Shown here piece after piece: positions 1 through 8,730 of a stretch of 64,000 bases of DNA. A model generated the notes under the pieces. It saw nothing but the letters and a program-made list of their open reading frames with translations, made no database searches and was not told where the DNA came from. Position 1 is the first letter of the stretch, and each line of letters starts with the position of its first letter. The position numbers and the translations under genes were made by a program. The DNA lies in NCBI GenBank assembly GCA_012520255.1, contig JAAYOQ010000005.1, positions 24,001 through 88,000 of the forward strand. Reading direction: 5' to 3'. The stretch is from Erysipelotrichia bacterium. Lineage in GTDB: Bacteria > Bacillota_I > Bacilli_A > Erysipelotrichales > Erysipelotrichaceae.

Positions 1-62
1 CTAAAACAAACCAAGAGGCACATGCTTTATTACAAGCATTGGGAATGCCTTTTGCTAGATAG
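1..62 (+). CDS. rplE: Ribosomal protein L5, C-terminal end (partial)
   Basis: The first bases read in frame as the last 19 codons of an L5 protein, ending in the typical L5 tail G-M-P-F-A-R before TAG at 60-62. L5 binds 5S rRNA in the large subunit. Its place directly before rpsN and rpsH is the conserved spc-operon order. The rest of the gene lies left of the window. Confidence 0.88.
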   Translation, partial: KTNQEAHALLQALGMPFAR

Positions 63-76
63 GAGGATGAGGGAAA

Positions 77-262
77 ATGGCAAGAAAAGCAATGATTAAT
101 AAGGCTAAAAGGCCTGCAAAATTTTCAACCAGAGCATATACAAGGTGCCAGCGTTGTGGTAGACCTCATTCAGTCTTAAGAAAATTTAAATTATGTCGTA
201 TCTGCTTCAGAGAATTAGCATATAAAGGCGAAATTCCAGGAGTCAGAAAGGCTAGTTGGTAA
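77..262 (+). CDS. rpsN: 30S ribosomal protein S14, zinc-binding type (61 aa)
   Basis: Small-subunit head protein S14. At 61 residues it is the short C+ form, with two CxxC pairs (about residues 24/27 and 40/43, in CQRCG and CRICF) that bind zinc; the zinc-free form is near 89 residues. A GGAGG-type site precedes the ATG. It sits between rplE and rpsH in the spc operon. The zinc form is usual in Gram-positive bacteria. Confidence 0.97.
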   Translation: MARKAMINKAKRPAKFSTRAYTRCQRCGRPHSVLRKFKLCRICFRELAYKGEIPGVRKASW

Positions 263-277
263 AAGGAGGAAAACACT

Positions 278-679
278 ATGTCAATTACAGATCCAATTGC
301 TGATATGCTTACACGCATTAGAAATGCTGTACAGGCTAAACACGATAGTGTTATGATTCCTTGCAGCAAGCAAAAATTAGAAATCGCTAGAATTCTGAAA
401 GAAGAAGGCTTCATTACTGATTATGCTGTAGATGCTAGTGATGATATTAAAAAGAATATTGTTATTACATTAAAGTATGGAAATAATGGTCAAAAAGTTA
501 TTCATGGAATCAAACGTATTTCAAAACCTGGACTAAGAGTTTATGTTGAAGCTAATAAATTACCAAGAGTTCTAAATGGTTTAGGTATCGCTATCATCTC
601 TACCTCTAAAGGTATGATGACTGATAAAGATGCTAAAATTAAACATGTTGGCGGCGAAGTTCTCGCTTATGTTTGGTAA
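278..679 (+). CDS. rpsH: 30S ribosomal protein S8
   Basis: S8 of 133 residues binds helix 21 of 16S rRNA and in many bacteria also represses the spc operon. The start [17 protein letters not shown] and the C-terminal G-G-E-V-L-A-Y-V-W tail are diagnostic. An AAAGGAGG site lies just before the ATG. Length is normal and the gene is 15 bases after rpsN, so the two are co-transcribed. Confidence 0.98.
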   Translation: MSITDPIADMLTRIRNAVQAKHDSVMIPCSKQKLEIARILKEEGFITDYAVDASDDIKKNIVITLKYGNNGQKVIHGIKRISKPGLRVYVEANKLPRVLNGLGIAIISTSKGMMTDKDAKIKHVGGEVLAYVW

Positions 680-708
680 AAGATTAATTAAAGAAAGGAA
701 GACACAAA

Positions 709-1257
709 ATGTCACGTATCGGAAATAAAACGATTACCGTTCCTGCAGGCGTAGAAGTTGAAGTTGCTGATGGGAATGAGGTGACTGTTAAAGGTCCCAA
801 AGGGACTTTAACTCGTCAGTTTGATGTTAGATTAGAAATCGTTGTTGATGATGGTGTTGTTACAGTCAAACGTCCAAACGATGAAAAAGCAATCAAACAA
901 TTACATGGTACAACCAGATCATTAATTAATAATATGGTTATTGGTGTATCAGAAGGATTCGTTAAAGAATTAGTTATTGAAGGTGTTGGTTATAGAGCTG
1001 CTGTTGAAGGTCAAACCTTAAGATTGAACATGGGTTATTCTCATCCGGTGATTATCACTGCTGAAGAAGGTCTGACAATAGAATGCCCTAAACAAACACA
1101 AATTATCGTAAGAGGCATCGATAAACAAAGAGTCGGTGAATTAGCTGCAAATATTAGAGCCGTCAGAAAACCTGAACCATATAAAGGTAAAGGTATTGCT
1201 TACAAGGGTGAAAAAATCCGTCGTAAGGAAGGTAAGACTGCGGCTTCAGGCAAGTAG
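709..1257 (+). CDS. rplF: 50S ribosomal protein L6
   Basis: L6 of 182 residues lies near the GTPase-associated centre of the large subunit. It starts M-S-R-I-G-N-K and carries the family signature E-P-Y-K-G-K-G-I near residue 160, followed by a basic tail. Length is normal. AAAGGAAG precedes the ATG. It is the fourth gene of the spc operon in this window. Confidence 0.98.
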   Translation: MSRIGNKTITVPAGVEVEVADGNEVTVKGPKGTLTRQFDVRLEIVVDDGVVTVKRPNDEKAIKQLHGTTRSLINNMVIGVSEGFVKELVIEGVGYRAAVEGQTLRLNMGYSHPVIITAEEGLTIECPKQTQIIVRGIDKQRVGELAANIRAVRKPEPYKGKGIAYKGEKIRRKEGKTAASGK

Positions 1258-1274
1258 GGAAGGAGTGTTAAGAT

Positions 1275-1631
1275 ATGATTAAGAAAACACCTAGAAACAA
1301 ACTAAGAAAACGTCGTCATATTCGTGTTCGTACTAAAGTTAAAGGTACAGCAGATACTCCACGTTTAAACGTATTCCGTTCGAACGCTCATATTCATGCA
1401 CAAATTATTGATGACATGGCTGGAACAACGTTAGTTGCAGCAAGCTCAGTTGATATGAAATTGGCTCATGGTGGAAACATCGAAGCAGCAAAGCAGGTTG
1501 GTGAAGAAATTGCTAAACGTGCTTTAGAAAAAGAAATTGATAAAGTTGTATTCGATCGTGGTGGTTATGCTTATCATGGTAGAGTAAAAGCTTTAGCAGA
1601 AAGCGCAAGAGAAGCTGGATTAAAATTCTAA
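1275..1631 (+). CDS. rplR: 50S ribosomal protein L18
   Basis: L18 of 118 residues joins L5 and L25 in the 5S rRNA complex. The N-terminus is very basic ([11 protein letters not shown]), followed by the R-L-N-V-F-R-S-N strand and the C-terminal F-D-R-G-G-Y-x-Y-H-G-R-V segment, all typical of the family. It follows rplF by 17 bases behind GGAAGGAG. Confidence 0.98.
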   Translation: MIKKTPRNKLRKRRHIRVRTKVKGTADTPRLNVFRSNAHIHAQIIDDMAGTTLVAASSVDMKLAHGGNIEAAKQVGEEIAKRALEKEIDKVVFDRGGYAYHGRVKALAESAREAGLKF

Positions 1632-1646
1632 ATAGGAGGAAGAGCA

Positions 1647-2252
1647 GTGACAGAAAAAGAAAATAAAGTTGTAGAAGTTACTGAAGAGGCTTCTCAACCA
1701 ACAAAAGAAAGAGTCGACAGAAGAAGTCGTAGAAGTAGCGATAAAGGCAGAAGATTCAGAGCTGAACGCCCTGAAAAAGAATTCGAAGAAAGAGTTGTTA
1801 AAATCAACCGTGTCACCAAAGTAGTTAAAGGTGGCAGAAGGATGAAATTTACAGCATTAGTAGTAGTCGGAGACAAAAAAGGTAGAGTTGGCTTTGGACT
1901 TGGCAAAGCAAAAGAAGTACCTGATGCTATTAAAAAAGCTACTGAAAGAGCAACTAAAAATGTTATTAGAGTTTCATTGGTTGATACAACATTACCTCAT
2001 GGAATAGTTGGCAGATATGGTGCTGCGAAAGTAGTATTAAGACCAGCTGCTGATGGTACAGGTGTTATTGCTGGTGGTCCAGTACGTGCAGTATTGGAAT
2101 TAGCGGGAGTTAATAATGTTTTATCAAAATGTATTGGCTCAAGAACCCCAGTCAATCTGGTAAGAGCTACTGTTGAAGGGCTGAAATCAATGAAAACAGT
2201 TGAACAGGTTGCAAAATTAAGAGGCAAAAAGCCTAACGAAATTCGTTACTAG
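1647..2252 (+). CDS. rpsE: 30S ribosomal protein S5 with charged N-terminal extension
   Basis: S5 of 201 residues, a decoding-fidelity protein of the small subunit. It starts at GTG 1647 behind TAGGAGGA; no nearer ATG exists. The double-stranded-RNA-binding core begins near residue 45 ([15 protein letters not shown]) and the C-terminal domain holds [10 protein letters not shown]. Bacillus S5 is about 166 residues; the extra 35-40 at the front are highly charged and low-complexity, as in some Mollicutes. No rpmD follows, which is unusual for this operon. Confidence 0.97.
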   Translation: MTEKENKVVEVTEEASQPTKERVDRRSRRSSDKGRRFRAERPEKEFEERVVKINRVTKVVKGGRRMKFTALVVVGDKKGRVGFGLGKAKEVPDAIKKATERATKNVIRVSLVDTTLPHGIVGRYGAAKVVLRPAADGTGVIAGGPVRAVLELAGVNNVLSKCIGSRTPVNLVRATVEGLKSMKTVEQVAKLRGKKPNEIRY

Positions 2253-2264
2253 GAGGTTAGCTTA

Positions 2265-2705
2265 ATGAAATTACATGAATTACAATATACTGAAGGTTCT
2301 CGTAAAAGTAACTTCAGATTAGGTAGAGGTCACGGTAGTGGAAAAGGCAAAACTGCTGGTAAAGGCCACAAAGGCCAATTGGCAAGAAGTGGCGGACAAG
2401 GTAAATTAGGATTTGAAGGTGGACAAACTCCACTGGCAAGACGTTTGCCAAAACGCGGGTTCACTAATTATACTCGCAAAGAATATGCTGTAGTTAACCT
2501 GGAACAATTGAATAGATTTGAAAATGGTACAGAAGTTACTGTTGAACTATTACAAAACTGCGGAATGGTCAAAGACCTGAAAAGTGGAGTTAAAGTTTTA
2601 GGCGATGGCGAACTTGAAAAGAAGTTAGTTGTTAAAGCGAATAAGTTCTCTAAATCTGCTGTAGCAATGATTGAAAAAGCAGGTGGAAAAGCAGAGGTGA
2701 TCTAA
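2265..2705 (+). CDS. rplO: 50S ribosomal protein L15
   Basis: L15 of 146 residues, a late-assembly large-subunit protein. The glycine/arginine-rich front ([19 protein letters not shown]) and the [15 protein letters not shown] motif are diagnostic. AGGAGG lies 6-11 bases upstream of the ATG. It normally follows rpmD; here it directly follows rpsE. Confidence 0.98.
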   Translation: MKLHELQYTEGSRKSNFRLGRGHGSGKGKTAGKGHKGQLARSGGQGKLGFEGGQTPLARRLPKRGFTNYTRKEYAVVNLEQLNRFENGTEVTVELLQNCGMVKDLKSGVKVLGDGELEKKLVVKANKFSKSAVAMIEKAGGKAEVI

Positions 2706-2706
2706 C

Positions 2707-4029
2707 ATGATCAAAACTCTAATAGACTTATTCAAAAATAAGGATACCAGAGCAAAGATTTTATTCACACTGGCAATGTTGTTTGTGTTCAGAGTTGGAG
2801 CAGCAATTACCGTTCCTGGAATTGATACTTCAAAATTAATCTCTGGATTATCAGGCAACTCACTTGTTACAATGATGAATATTATCGGGGCTGGGAGTTG
2901 GCAGACATTCTCAATCTTCTCGATGGGTGTTGGACCATACATTACTTCTAGCATCGTTGTTGAGTTGTTGGCAATGGATATTATTCCTCCATTAGCTGAA
3001 CTCAAAAAAGATGGGCAAAAAGGTCGTCAACAGCTTGACAAAATTACTCGTTATGTTGCAGTAGTCTTAGGCTTTATTCAAGCTTACACACTGACAATGA
3101 CATTTGATATATCATATGGCATCCTGGTTGATGGAAGCCCAACTACATATTCATATATTGCTACGATATTAACAGCTGGTACATTTTTATTGGTCTGGAT
3201 TGGTGATAGAATTGCAGCATTTGGCATTGGAAACGGAATCTCAATGATTATCTTTGCAGGTATCGTCAGTTCATTGCCTTATCAATTCACTGCATCATTT
3301 ATGACCTTAGTAGATTTTACTGCTGATTCAGCAGCAATATTTACTGGATTATTGAAGTTTGCATTGATAGTTATAATGTATATAGCGATTATTGTACTAG
3401 TTATCTTTACAGATACAGCACAAAGAAAAATCCCGGTTCAATATACTTCAAGTTCAAGAAGAAGAGGAGCCAGGGATATTAACTACTTACCATTAAAAAT
3501 TAATAGTGCTTCAGTTATGCCAGTAATCTTTGCATCAACTATTATGGTAGCACCAAAAACTATCATGAATTTAATTAGCGGTGCAAAATGGTTTAAATTG
3601 ACAGATTTTACAAAATCATTAATTACTGTGTTTGATTATATCTCAGACTTTACCAAGCCTGGGGGACTGATCCTATATGTTGTTTTGATTTATGCATTCA
3701 CTTTCTTCTATACTCATATTCAGGTTGATCCTGAAAAGATTAGTGAGAATTTGAATAAGTCAGGAACATACATTCCAGGGGTAAGACCTGGTACCGAGAC
3801 TAAAAACTATATTACAAAAGTATTGAACAGAATTACTGTTCTTGGTGCTTTATTCCTATGTTTCATTGCTGCACTGCCTTATCTGTTAAGTATGTTTACA
3901 GATATTCCAAGCACAATTTCAATGGGTGGAACATCAATTATCATCGTTGTAGGCGTAGCTCTTGAAACTGTCAAAGATTTGAAAAATCAGTTAACTCAAA
4001 AAGAGTACAAAGGTTTTATGAAGAGGTAG
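2707..4029 (+). CDS. secY: Protein translocase channel subunit SecY
   Basis: Integral membrane channel of the SecYEG translocon, 440 residues with about ten membrane segments. The family motif Y-I-T-S-S-I-V-V-E-L-L around residue 80 and the cytoplasmic loop Q-R-K-I-P-V-Q-Y near residue 240 are visible. The start follows rplO by one base, so translation is probably coupled. secE lies far away at 47857, as in Bacillus. Promoter and regulation are those of the spc operon. Confidence 0.98.
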   Translation: MIKTLIDLFKNKDTRAKILFTLAMLFVFRVGAAITVPGIDTSKLISGLSGNSLVTMMNIIGAGSWQTFSIFSMGVGPYITSSIVVELLAMDIIPPLAELKKDGQKGRQQLDKITRYVAVVLGFIQAYTLTMTFDISYGILVDGSPTTYSYIATILTAGTFLLVWIGDRIAAFGIGNGISMIIFAGIVSSLPYQFTASFMTLVDFTADSAAIFTGLLKFALIVIMYIAIIVLVIFTDTAQRKIPVQYTSSSRRRGARDINYLPLKINSASVMPVIFASTIMVAPKTIMNLISGAKWFKLTDFTKSLITVFDYISDFTKPGGLILYVVLIYAFTFFYTHIQVDPEKISENLNKSGTYIPGVRPGTETKNYITKVLNRITVLGALFLCFIAALPYLLSMFTDIPSTISMGGTSIIIVVGVALETVKDLKNQLTQKEYKGFMKR

Positions 4030-4034
4030 ATATC

Positions 4035-4688
4035 ATGATGTTAAAAATTGTAATTATGGGCCCTGCTGGATCGGGAAAAGGTACAATGTCAGATTTAATT
4101 GCAGATAATTATCCAGTAAAACATATTTCCACCGGGAATATGTTCAGGGAAGAAATCAGAAATAATACAGAACTGGGACAAAAAGCTAACAGTTACATAA
4201 CACAAGGCAAACTTGTCCCAGATGATGTTACTGTAGCGATGGTTAAAAATCGTTTGTCTCAAGAAGACTGCAAAGACGGTTATCTTCTTGATGGATTCCC
4301 TAGATCACTGGTTCAAGCTGAAGCAATTAAAGATTTAGGAATTAATGTAGTAATTAATTTAAAAATTGATGAGAATCTTCTAGTAGATAGAATTGTTTAT
4401 CGTAGAATGTGTGAAGATTGTAAAGCGATTTATAACATTAAACTTAATCCATTAAAAGATGAAGAACATTGCGAAGTATGTGGTGGCAAACTGTATCAGA
4501 GAAGTGATGACACATATGAAAAATTAATGGTTAGACTTGAATCATATACTGAGGAGACTCAACCGGTAGTTGATTATTATCGCAAAAGAGGTGTTGTCTA
4601 TGATGTTGATGCAGGACAATCTATAGAAGATGTTTATAAACAAATTGATCAGATTTTGACAAAAATTATGGAGGAAAAATCGATTTAA
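4035..4688 (+). CDS. adk: Adenylate kinase, zinc LID type
   Basis: Interconverts ATP+AMP and 2 ADP in the cytoplasm. The P-loop G-P-A-G-S-G-K-G is at residues 9-16, the AMP-binding segment S-T-G-N-M-F-R follows, and the LID near residues 130-155 carries four cysteines as CxxC...CxxC, the Gram-positive zinc form. Length 217 is normal. ATG 4035 is 7 bases from AGAGGT; ATG 4038 is also possible. The stop overlaps infA by one base. The map gene that often sits between adk and infA is absent. Confidence 0.97.
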   Translation: MMLKIVIMGPAGSGKGTMSDLIADNYPVKHISTGNMFREEIRNNTELGQKANSYITQGKLVPDDVTVAMVKNRLSQEDCKDGYLLDGFPRSLVQAEAIKDLGINVVINLKIDENLLVDRIVYRRMCEDCKAIYNIKLNPLKDEEHCEVCGGKLYQRSDDTYEKLMVRLESYTEETQPVVDYYRKRGVVYDVDAGQSIEDVYKQIDQILTKIMEEKSI

Positions 4689-4909
4689 TGGCAGACAAAA
4701 ATGATGTAATTGAAGTCGAAGGCATCGTGGAAGATACGCTTCCCAATGCTCAATTTAAAGTGAAGTTACCAAATGGACACACTATTTTGGCCCACGTTTC
4801 TGGTAAAATCCGTATGAACTACATTCGCATTTTACCAGGTGATCGTGTCACATTAGAGATTTCACCTTATGATTTAACACGTGGGCGTATAACATTTAGA
4901 CACAAATAG
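4688..4909 (+). CDS. infA: Translation initiation factor IF-1
   Basis: Single S1-like OB-fold protein of 73 residues that blocks the A site during initiation. The motifs [13 protein letters not shown] and I-L-P-G-D-R-V are all present. The start shares its A with the adk stop (TAATG), so the two are probably translationally coupled. It leads directly into rpmJ. Confidence 0.98.
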   Translation: MADKNDVIEVEGIVEDTLPNAQFKVKLPNGHTILAHVSGKIRMNYIRILPGDRVTLEISPYDLTRGRITFRHK

Positions 4910-4927
4910 TGTAGGAGGAAAACATAT

Positions 4928-5041
4928 ATGAAAGTTAGACCATCAGTCAAACCAATCTGTGACAAGTGCCGTATTATTAAACGTAAAGGCCGTGTCAGGG
5001 TTATTTGTGAAAATCCTAAACACAAACAAAGACAAGGTTAA
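4928..5041 (+). CDS. rpmJ: 50S ribosomal protein L36 (37 aa, zinc-binding)
   Basis: A 37-codon gene starting at ATG 4928 behind TAGGAGG. It encodes M-K-V-R-P-S-V-K, then C11-x2-C14, C27 and H32, the zinc ribbon of L36, and ends in R-Q-G. The position between infA and rpsM is the universal one. Length matches the classic short form exactly. Confidence 0.96.
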   Translation: MKVRPSVKPICDKCRIIKRKGRVRVICENPKHKQRQG

Positions 5042-5059
5042 TTGGAGGGAAATTAAATT

Positions 5060-5425
5060 ATGGCTCGTATAGCTGGAGTAGACATCCCACGCGATAAGTG
5101 TGTTGGTGTCGCATTAACTTATATTTATGGAATCGGTGCAAGTACAGCAAAGAAAGTGTGTGAAGCTGCAGGCGTAGACACTTCAATCAGAGTTAAAAAT
5201 TTAACTGATGAGCAAGAATTTGCTATTCGTACTGAAGTCGATAAGATTAAAACAGAAGGCGATTTAAGAAGAGAAACAAACTTGAATATTAAGCGTCTTA
5301 TGGAAATTGGTTCACACAAGGGAAAACGTCATCGTATCGGTTTACCTGTAAATGGCCAAAGAACTAAAACAAATGCACGTACGCGTAAAGGACCACGTCG
5401 TACAGTAGCGAATAAGAAGAAATAA
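5060..5425 (+). CDS. rpsM: 30S ribosomal protein S13
   Basis: S13 of 121 residues forms bridges from the small-subunit head to the large subunit. It starts [10 protein letters not shown] and ends in the basic tail with [27 protein letters not shown] site precedes it. First gene of the rpsM-rpsK-rpoA-rplQ (alpha) segment, in one run with rpmJ. Confidence 0.98.
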   Translation: MARIAGVDIPRDKCVGVALTYIYGIGASTAKKVCEAAGVDTSIRVKNLTDEQEFAIRTEVDKIKTEGDLRRETNLNIKRLMEIGSHKGKRHRIGLPVNGQRTKTNARTRKGPRRTVANKKK

Positions 5426-5440
5426 GCGAGGTAATATTAA

Positions 5441-5836
5441 ATGACTGCAAAAAGAAGAGCAACAGCTAGAAGACGTAGAGTTAGAAAGAATATTGCCAAA
5501 GGTGTCGCTCATATTCATTCTACTTTCAATAATACAATCGTTACAATTTGTGACGAACAGGGTAATGCCGTAGCATGGTCAAGTGCTGGTGCATTAGGGT
5601 ATAAGGGTTCACGTAAATCAACACCATTTGCTGCTCAGCAAGCTGCAGAAGCTGCTGCAAAAGCGGCTATGGAATTCGGAATGAAATCAGTTGATGTTAA
5701 TGTTAAGGGACCTGGACCTGGAAGAGAATCTGCAATCAGAAGTTTACAAGTTGCAGGTTTAGACATCAGTTCAATTAATGATGTCACACCAATTCCACAC
5801 AATGGATGTCGTCCACCTAAACGTCCACGTGGTTAA
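5441..5836 (+). CDS. rpsK: 30S ribosomal protein S11
   Basis: S11 of 131 residues, a platform protein at the mRNA exit. The core [12 protein letters not shown], the [11 protein letters not shown] motif and the C-terminal [10 protein letters not shown] segment are diagnostic. The basic N-terminus ([11 protein letters not shown]) is typical. It follows rpsM by 15 bases. Confidence 0.98.
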   Translation: MTAKRRATARRRRVRKNIAKGVAHIHSTFNNTIVTICDEQGNAVAWSSAGALGYKGSRKSTPFAAQQAAEAAAKAAMEFGMKSVDVNVKGPGPGRESAIRSLQVAGLDISSINDVTPIPHNGCRPPKRPRG

Positions 5837-5860
5837 GAATCAATAAAGGAGGAATAGTTG

Positions 5861-6823
5861 ATGCAACAATTTGAAAGAGCAGAATTAGAAGTTCAACAAT
5901 ATGTTGAAGACCAGCATTATGGAAAATTCGAGTTTGGACCTTTAGAAAGAGGTTTTGGAACAACAATTGGTAATGCGATACGTCGTGTATTATTAGCTGC
6001 TATGCCAGGCGGCGCTGTATATTCAATCAAAATTGATGGGATTTACCATGAATTTACAGCTATTCCAGGAATCGTTGAAGACGTTACTGCTATCATCCTG
6101 AATTTGAAAAACATGGTGTTGAAAATTGAAGATGAAGAAGATTACACATTAAGACTGAATGTAACTGGACCTGCTACAGTAACAGCTGGGGATATCATAT
6201 GTCCAACATATGTTACAGTGCTAAATCCAGAATTAGTAATCTGTCACATCTCAGAAGGTGGAAAACTGGAGATGGAATTAAAAGCACGCAGAGGTAGAGG
6301 ATATGTAAGTGCTGAAGAAAATAAGGCTTTATATCAAAGTTCTTCTCAAGGTATTGGAACAATTTATACAGATTCAATCTTTACTCCAATTACCAAAGCA
6401 ACTTATGAAGTAAATCCTACTCGTGTTAATCAGAGTGCTAAGTATGATAGTTTAACACTTGAAGTCTGGACAAATGGTGCAATCCATCCACAAGAAGCAA
6501 TTGCACTGGCAAGTAAAATTTTAACTGATCACTTAGTTTTATTAACTGAAATTAATCCATGCGTTTTAGATTTAGGAGATAGTATTAAAGAAACAAGTAC
6601 AGTTGAAGTTCCAGATGAAACCGATCGTAATATTGAGGAATTAGAACTTAATAACCGTGCAGTTAACTGCTTAAAACGTGCAAATATTCATACAGTAAAT
6701 CAACTGTGTTCTAAATCGGAAGATTATATTTCTAAGTTAAAGAACTGTGGAAAGAAAACTGTAGAAGAAATAAAGGATGCACTACATCGAGTTGGCAGAG
6801 AACTTAGCAAATCTGAAATTTAA
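5861..6823 (+). CDS. rpoA: RNA polymerase alpha subunit
   Basis: RpoA of 320 residues. The N-terminal domain (about 1-230) dimerises and scaffolds beta and beta-prime; F-G-P-L-E-R-G-F-G-T-T-I-G-N-A-I-R-R-V-L-L is the assembly motif. The C-terminal helix-hairpin-helix domain (about 255-315, with E-E-L-E-L-N-N-R-A-V-N-C-L-K and C-G-K-K-T-V-E-E-I) contacts promoter UP elements and activators. ATG 5861 is chosen over the TTG one codon upstream because it is better spaced from AAAGGAGGA. Confidence 0.98.
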   Translation: MQQFERAELEVQQYVEDQHYGKFEFGPLERGFGTTIGNAIRRVLLAAMPGGAVYSIKIDGIYHEFTAIPGIVEDVTAIILNLKNMVLKIEDEEDYTLRLNVTGPATVTAGDIICPTYVTVLNPELVICHISEGGKLEMELKARRGRGYVSAEENKALYQSSSQGIGTIYTDSIFTPITKATYEVNPTRVNQSAKYDSLTLEVWTNGAIHPQEAIALASKILTDHLVLLTEINPCVLDLGDSIKETSTVEVPDETDRNIEELELNNRAVNCLKRANIHTVNQLCSKSEDYISKLKNCGKKTVEEIKDALHRVGRELSKSEI

Positions 6824-6848
6824 AAATAGGTAGAGGGAGTGAGCTAAT

Positions 6849-7214
6849 ATGCAAAATCGTAAATTAGGACGCACATCTGATCATCGTAAAGCGTTATTGC
6901 GTAATATGGCTACAGATATGATTGTTCATGAAAAAATAAACACCACTGAAATGAAAGCTAAAGAATTGAGATCAGTAGTTGATGAGCTTGTTACTTTAGC
7001 AAAAAAGGGTGATTTACATGCACGTCGTAGAGCGGCAAAGGTTGTCAGAAATGTTGTCGCTGATAAGGCCACAGGCAGAACAGCTTTACAGAAATTGTTT
7101 GAAGAAATTGGACCACGTTTCGCAGACACTAATGGTGGATACACAAGAGTTGTAAAAACCACTGTCAGAAGAGGCGATGCTGCACCAATGGCGTATATTG
7201 AATTTACAAAATAA
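6849..7214 (+). CDS. rplQ: 50S ribosomal protein L17
   Basis: L17 of 121 residues near the polypeptide exit. It starts [20 protein letters not shown] and ends [11 protein letters not shown]. Length matches the short Gram-positive form. It is the last gene of the ribosomal run; a strong terminator follows 36 bases downstream. Confidence 0.98.
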   Translation: MQNRKLGRTSDHRKALLRNMATDMIVHEKINTTEMKAKELRSVVDELVTLAKKGDLHARRRAAKVVRNVVADKATGRTALQKLFEEIGPRFADTNGGYTRVVKTTVRRGDAAPMAYIEFTK

Positions 7215-7250
7215 TTATCAGATTATCAGATAATTAATATTAAATAATTG

Positions 7251-7276
7251 AAGAAGCGAAAAATCGCTTCTTTTTT
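7251..7276 (+). terminator. Intrinsic terminator of the spc/alpha operon
   Basis: AAGAAGCGA and TCGCTTCTT form a 9-bp stem with a 2-base-scale loop, followed by a T run. It lies just after rplQ and separates it from the next gene. Confidence 0.9.
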
Positions 7277-7407
7277 GGATGAATACATAGATTTAATTTC
7301 AACGAAATTAAACAATTTGTAAGTTTATAATTTCACATAATGAAATTAACATGTTAGAATATTGTTACTGATAGATTATTATTTTTTGATAACAGGGGGA
7401 AATTTAG

Positions 7408-8598
7408 ATGAAGAAAATTTTTGTTAGTTTGCTGAGTTTACTATTGATATTAAGTATAGCAGGTTGTGATAAAATTAAAATACGACCTGAAAAACCTCAG
7501 TTAGCTGAACTTAATGGAAAGACAGCTTTAAAATATGTCAAGGGTCTTTATTCTGATGCCAGAATAACAAGATGGATGGGACCAGTAGAAAATTTAATTA
7601 ATCTAAAAGCTGCAATTAAGTATGATGTCAATGTATTTAAATTATTTATTGATGTAGATGAATTTGAGAAAGAAGAAAAAAATAAGTGTGGTTTTTCTGT
7701 TGAGACATTTCAAGAAAGAATAGATGAAATTTTCGGAAAAGACAGATTTAAAGTGCAAGATCACTTCCAGGAATATCTTGACGATGGATACGTAATGGTT
7801 GAATCAAATCCAGATGCTTTTGAGTTTCCTGAGATTGTCGCAACCGGTTATTCAGTTTACGAAGAAAAGGAGCATTATGTGGTAATAGAGAGGCTATCAG
7901 AGTTTTATACTCCATATAAAGGTGAAACTTATACGACGTATCTAAGAGATTTAATCGTTGTGTATTCTACTTATGAAGGATTGAAAGTATGGGACTGTCA
8001 ATCTGGATTTGCTGATACAGAGTTAACCTTATATTATTTCCCTCCATTGCCGTATGAAGAAGAACCTTTTGAAAGTGATATTTGGAAACAGATGACATTC
8101 ACATTGGATGGTGAAACGTTTAAATATCCATGGGATCTTAGACAATTTGAAGCATTGGGCTGGATTCCACAAATAGATGATCATTTTACGATAGATCCTA
8201 ATCCAAATTCATTTTATGTTGTTTTCATGGAGCGAGATATAGATGCCGGCTATGTTGAAAATAACTTTTTAAAAGTACAACTGATAAACTATTCTGATAA
8301 AGTTAGACCTGTAAGAGATAATGCAGTAGTATATGTAAACTTCCAAATTATTACTAACAAAGCTACATTAGAAGTAATGAAAGAACCATATAAGTTAGTT
8401 CTGGCCAATGGTATTACCTGGGGAGCAACTGAAGAAGATATTATTAATGCCTACGGAGAAGGTGAAATAATGGATGGATTTGGTTACACCATAATCACCT
8501 ATGATGTTATTGAGGCAGGATATCGAATATCGATGAAATTGACTGTCAGAGAAAATATTGGATTATGTGATGTAGAATTAATGAAATATGTTTGGTAA
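7408..8598 (+). CDS. Uncharacterised lipoprotein (396 aa)
   Basis: Residues 1-20 are a lipoprotein signal (M-K-K, hydrophobic core, L-S-I-A-G-C) with the lipidated cysteine at 20, so the mature protein is anchored outside the membrane. The remaining 375 residues are rich in aromatic and acidic residues; I recognise no domain or catalytic motif. GGGGGAAA precedes the ATG. It is transcribed alone between two terminators. Function unknown. Confidence 0.8.
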   Translation: MKKIFVSLLSLLLILSIAGCDKIKIRPEKPQLAELNGKTALKYVKGLYSDARITRWMGPVENLINLKAAIKYDVNVFKLFIDVDEFEKEEKNKCGFSVETFQERIDEIFGKDRFKVQDHFQEYLDDGYVMVESNPDAFEFPEIVATGYSVYEEKEHYVVIERLSEFYTPYKGETYTTYLRDLIVVYSTYEGLKVWDCQSGFADTELTLYYFPPLPYEEEPFESDIWKQMTFTLDGETFKYPWDLRQFEALGWIPQIDDHFTIDPNPNSFYVVFMERDIDAGYVENNFLKVQLINYSDKVRPVRDNAVVYVNFQIITNKATLEVMKEPYKLVLANGITWGATEEDIINAYGEGEIMDGFGYTIITYDVIEAGYRISMKLTVRENIGLCDVELMKYVW

Positions 8599-8658
8599 AA
8601 AATATAGTTTAATTTTTAAGTTGTTGATAGAGGTTAAATAGAAATTTATATTAAAGTT

Positions 8659-8682
8659 AAAAAAGCACAGTTGTGCTTTTTT
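8659..8682. terminator. Bidirectional terminator after lipoprotein gene
   Basis: GCACA and TGTGC flanked by six A and six T form a symmetrical hairpin that would end transcription of the plus-strand lipoprotein gene and also of the convergent minus-strand gene. Confidence 0.8.
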
Positions 8683-8703
8683 AAAAGATAAGTGAAAGGG
8701 TAA

Positions 8704-8729
8704 AGAAAAAGACAAGATTTCCTGTCTTT
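8704..8729 (-). terminator. Terminator of the deaminase-like gene
   Basis: Read on the minus strand, AAAGACA and TGTCTTT pair and are followed by TTTTCTTTA. It lies directly after the minus-strand stop at 8731. Confidence 0.65.
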
Positions 8730-8730
8730 G

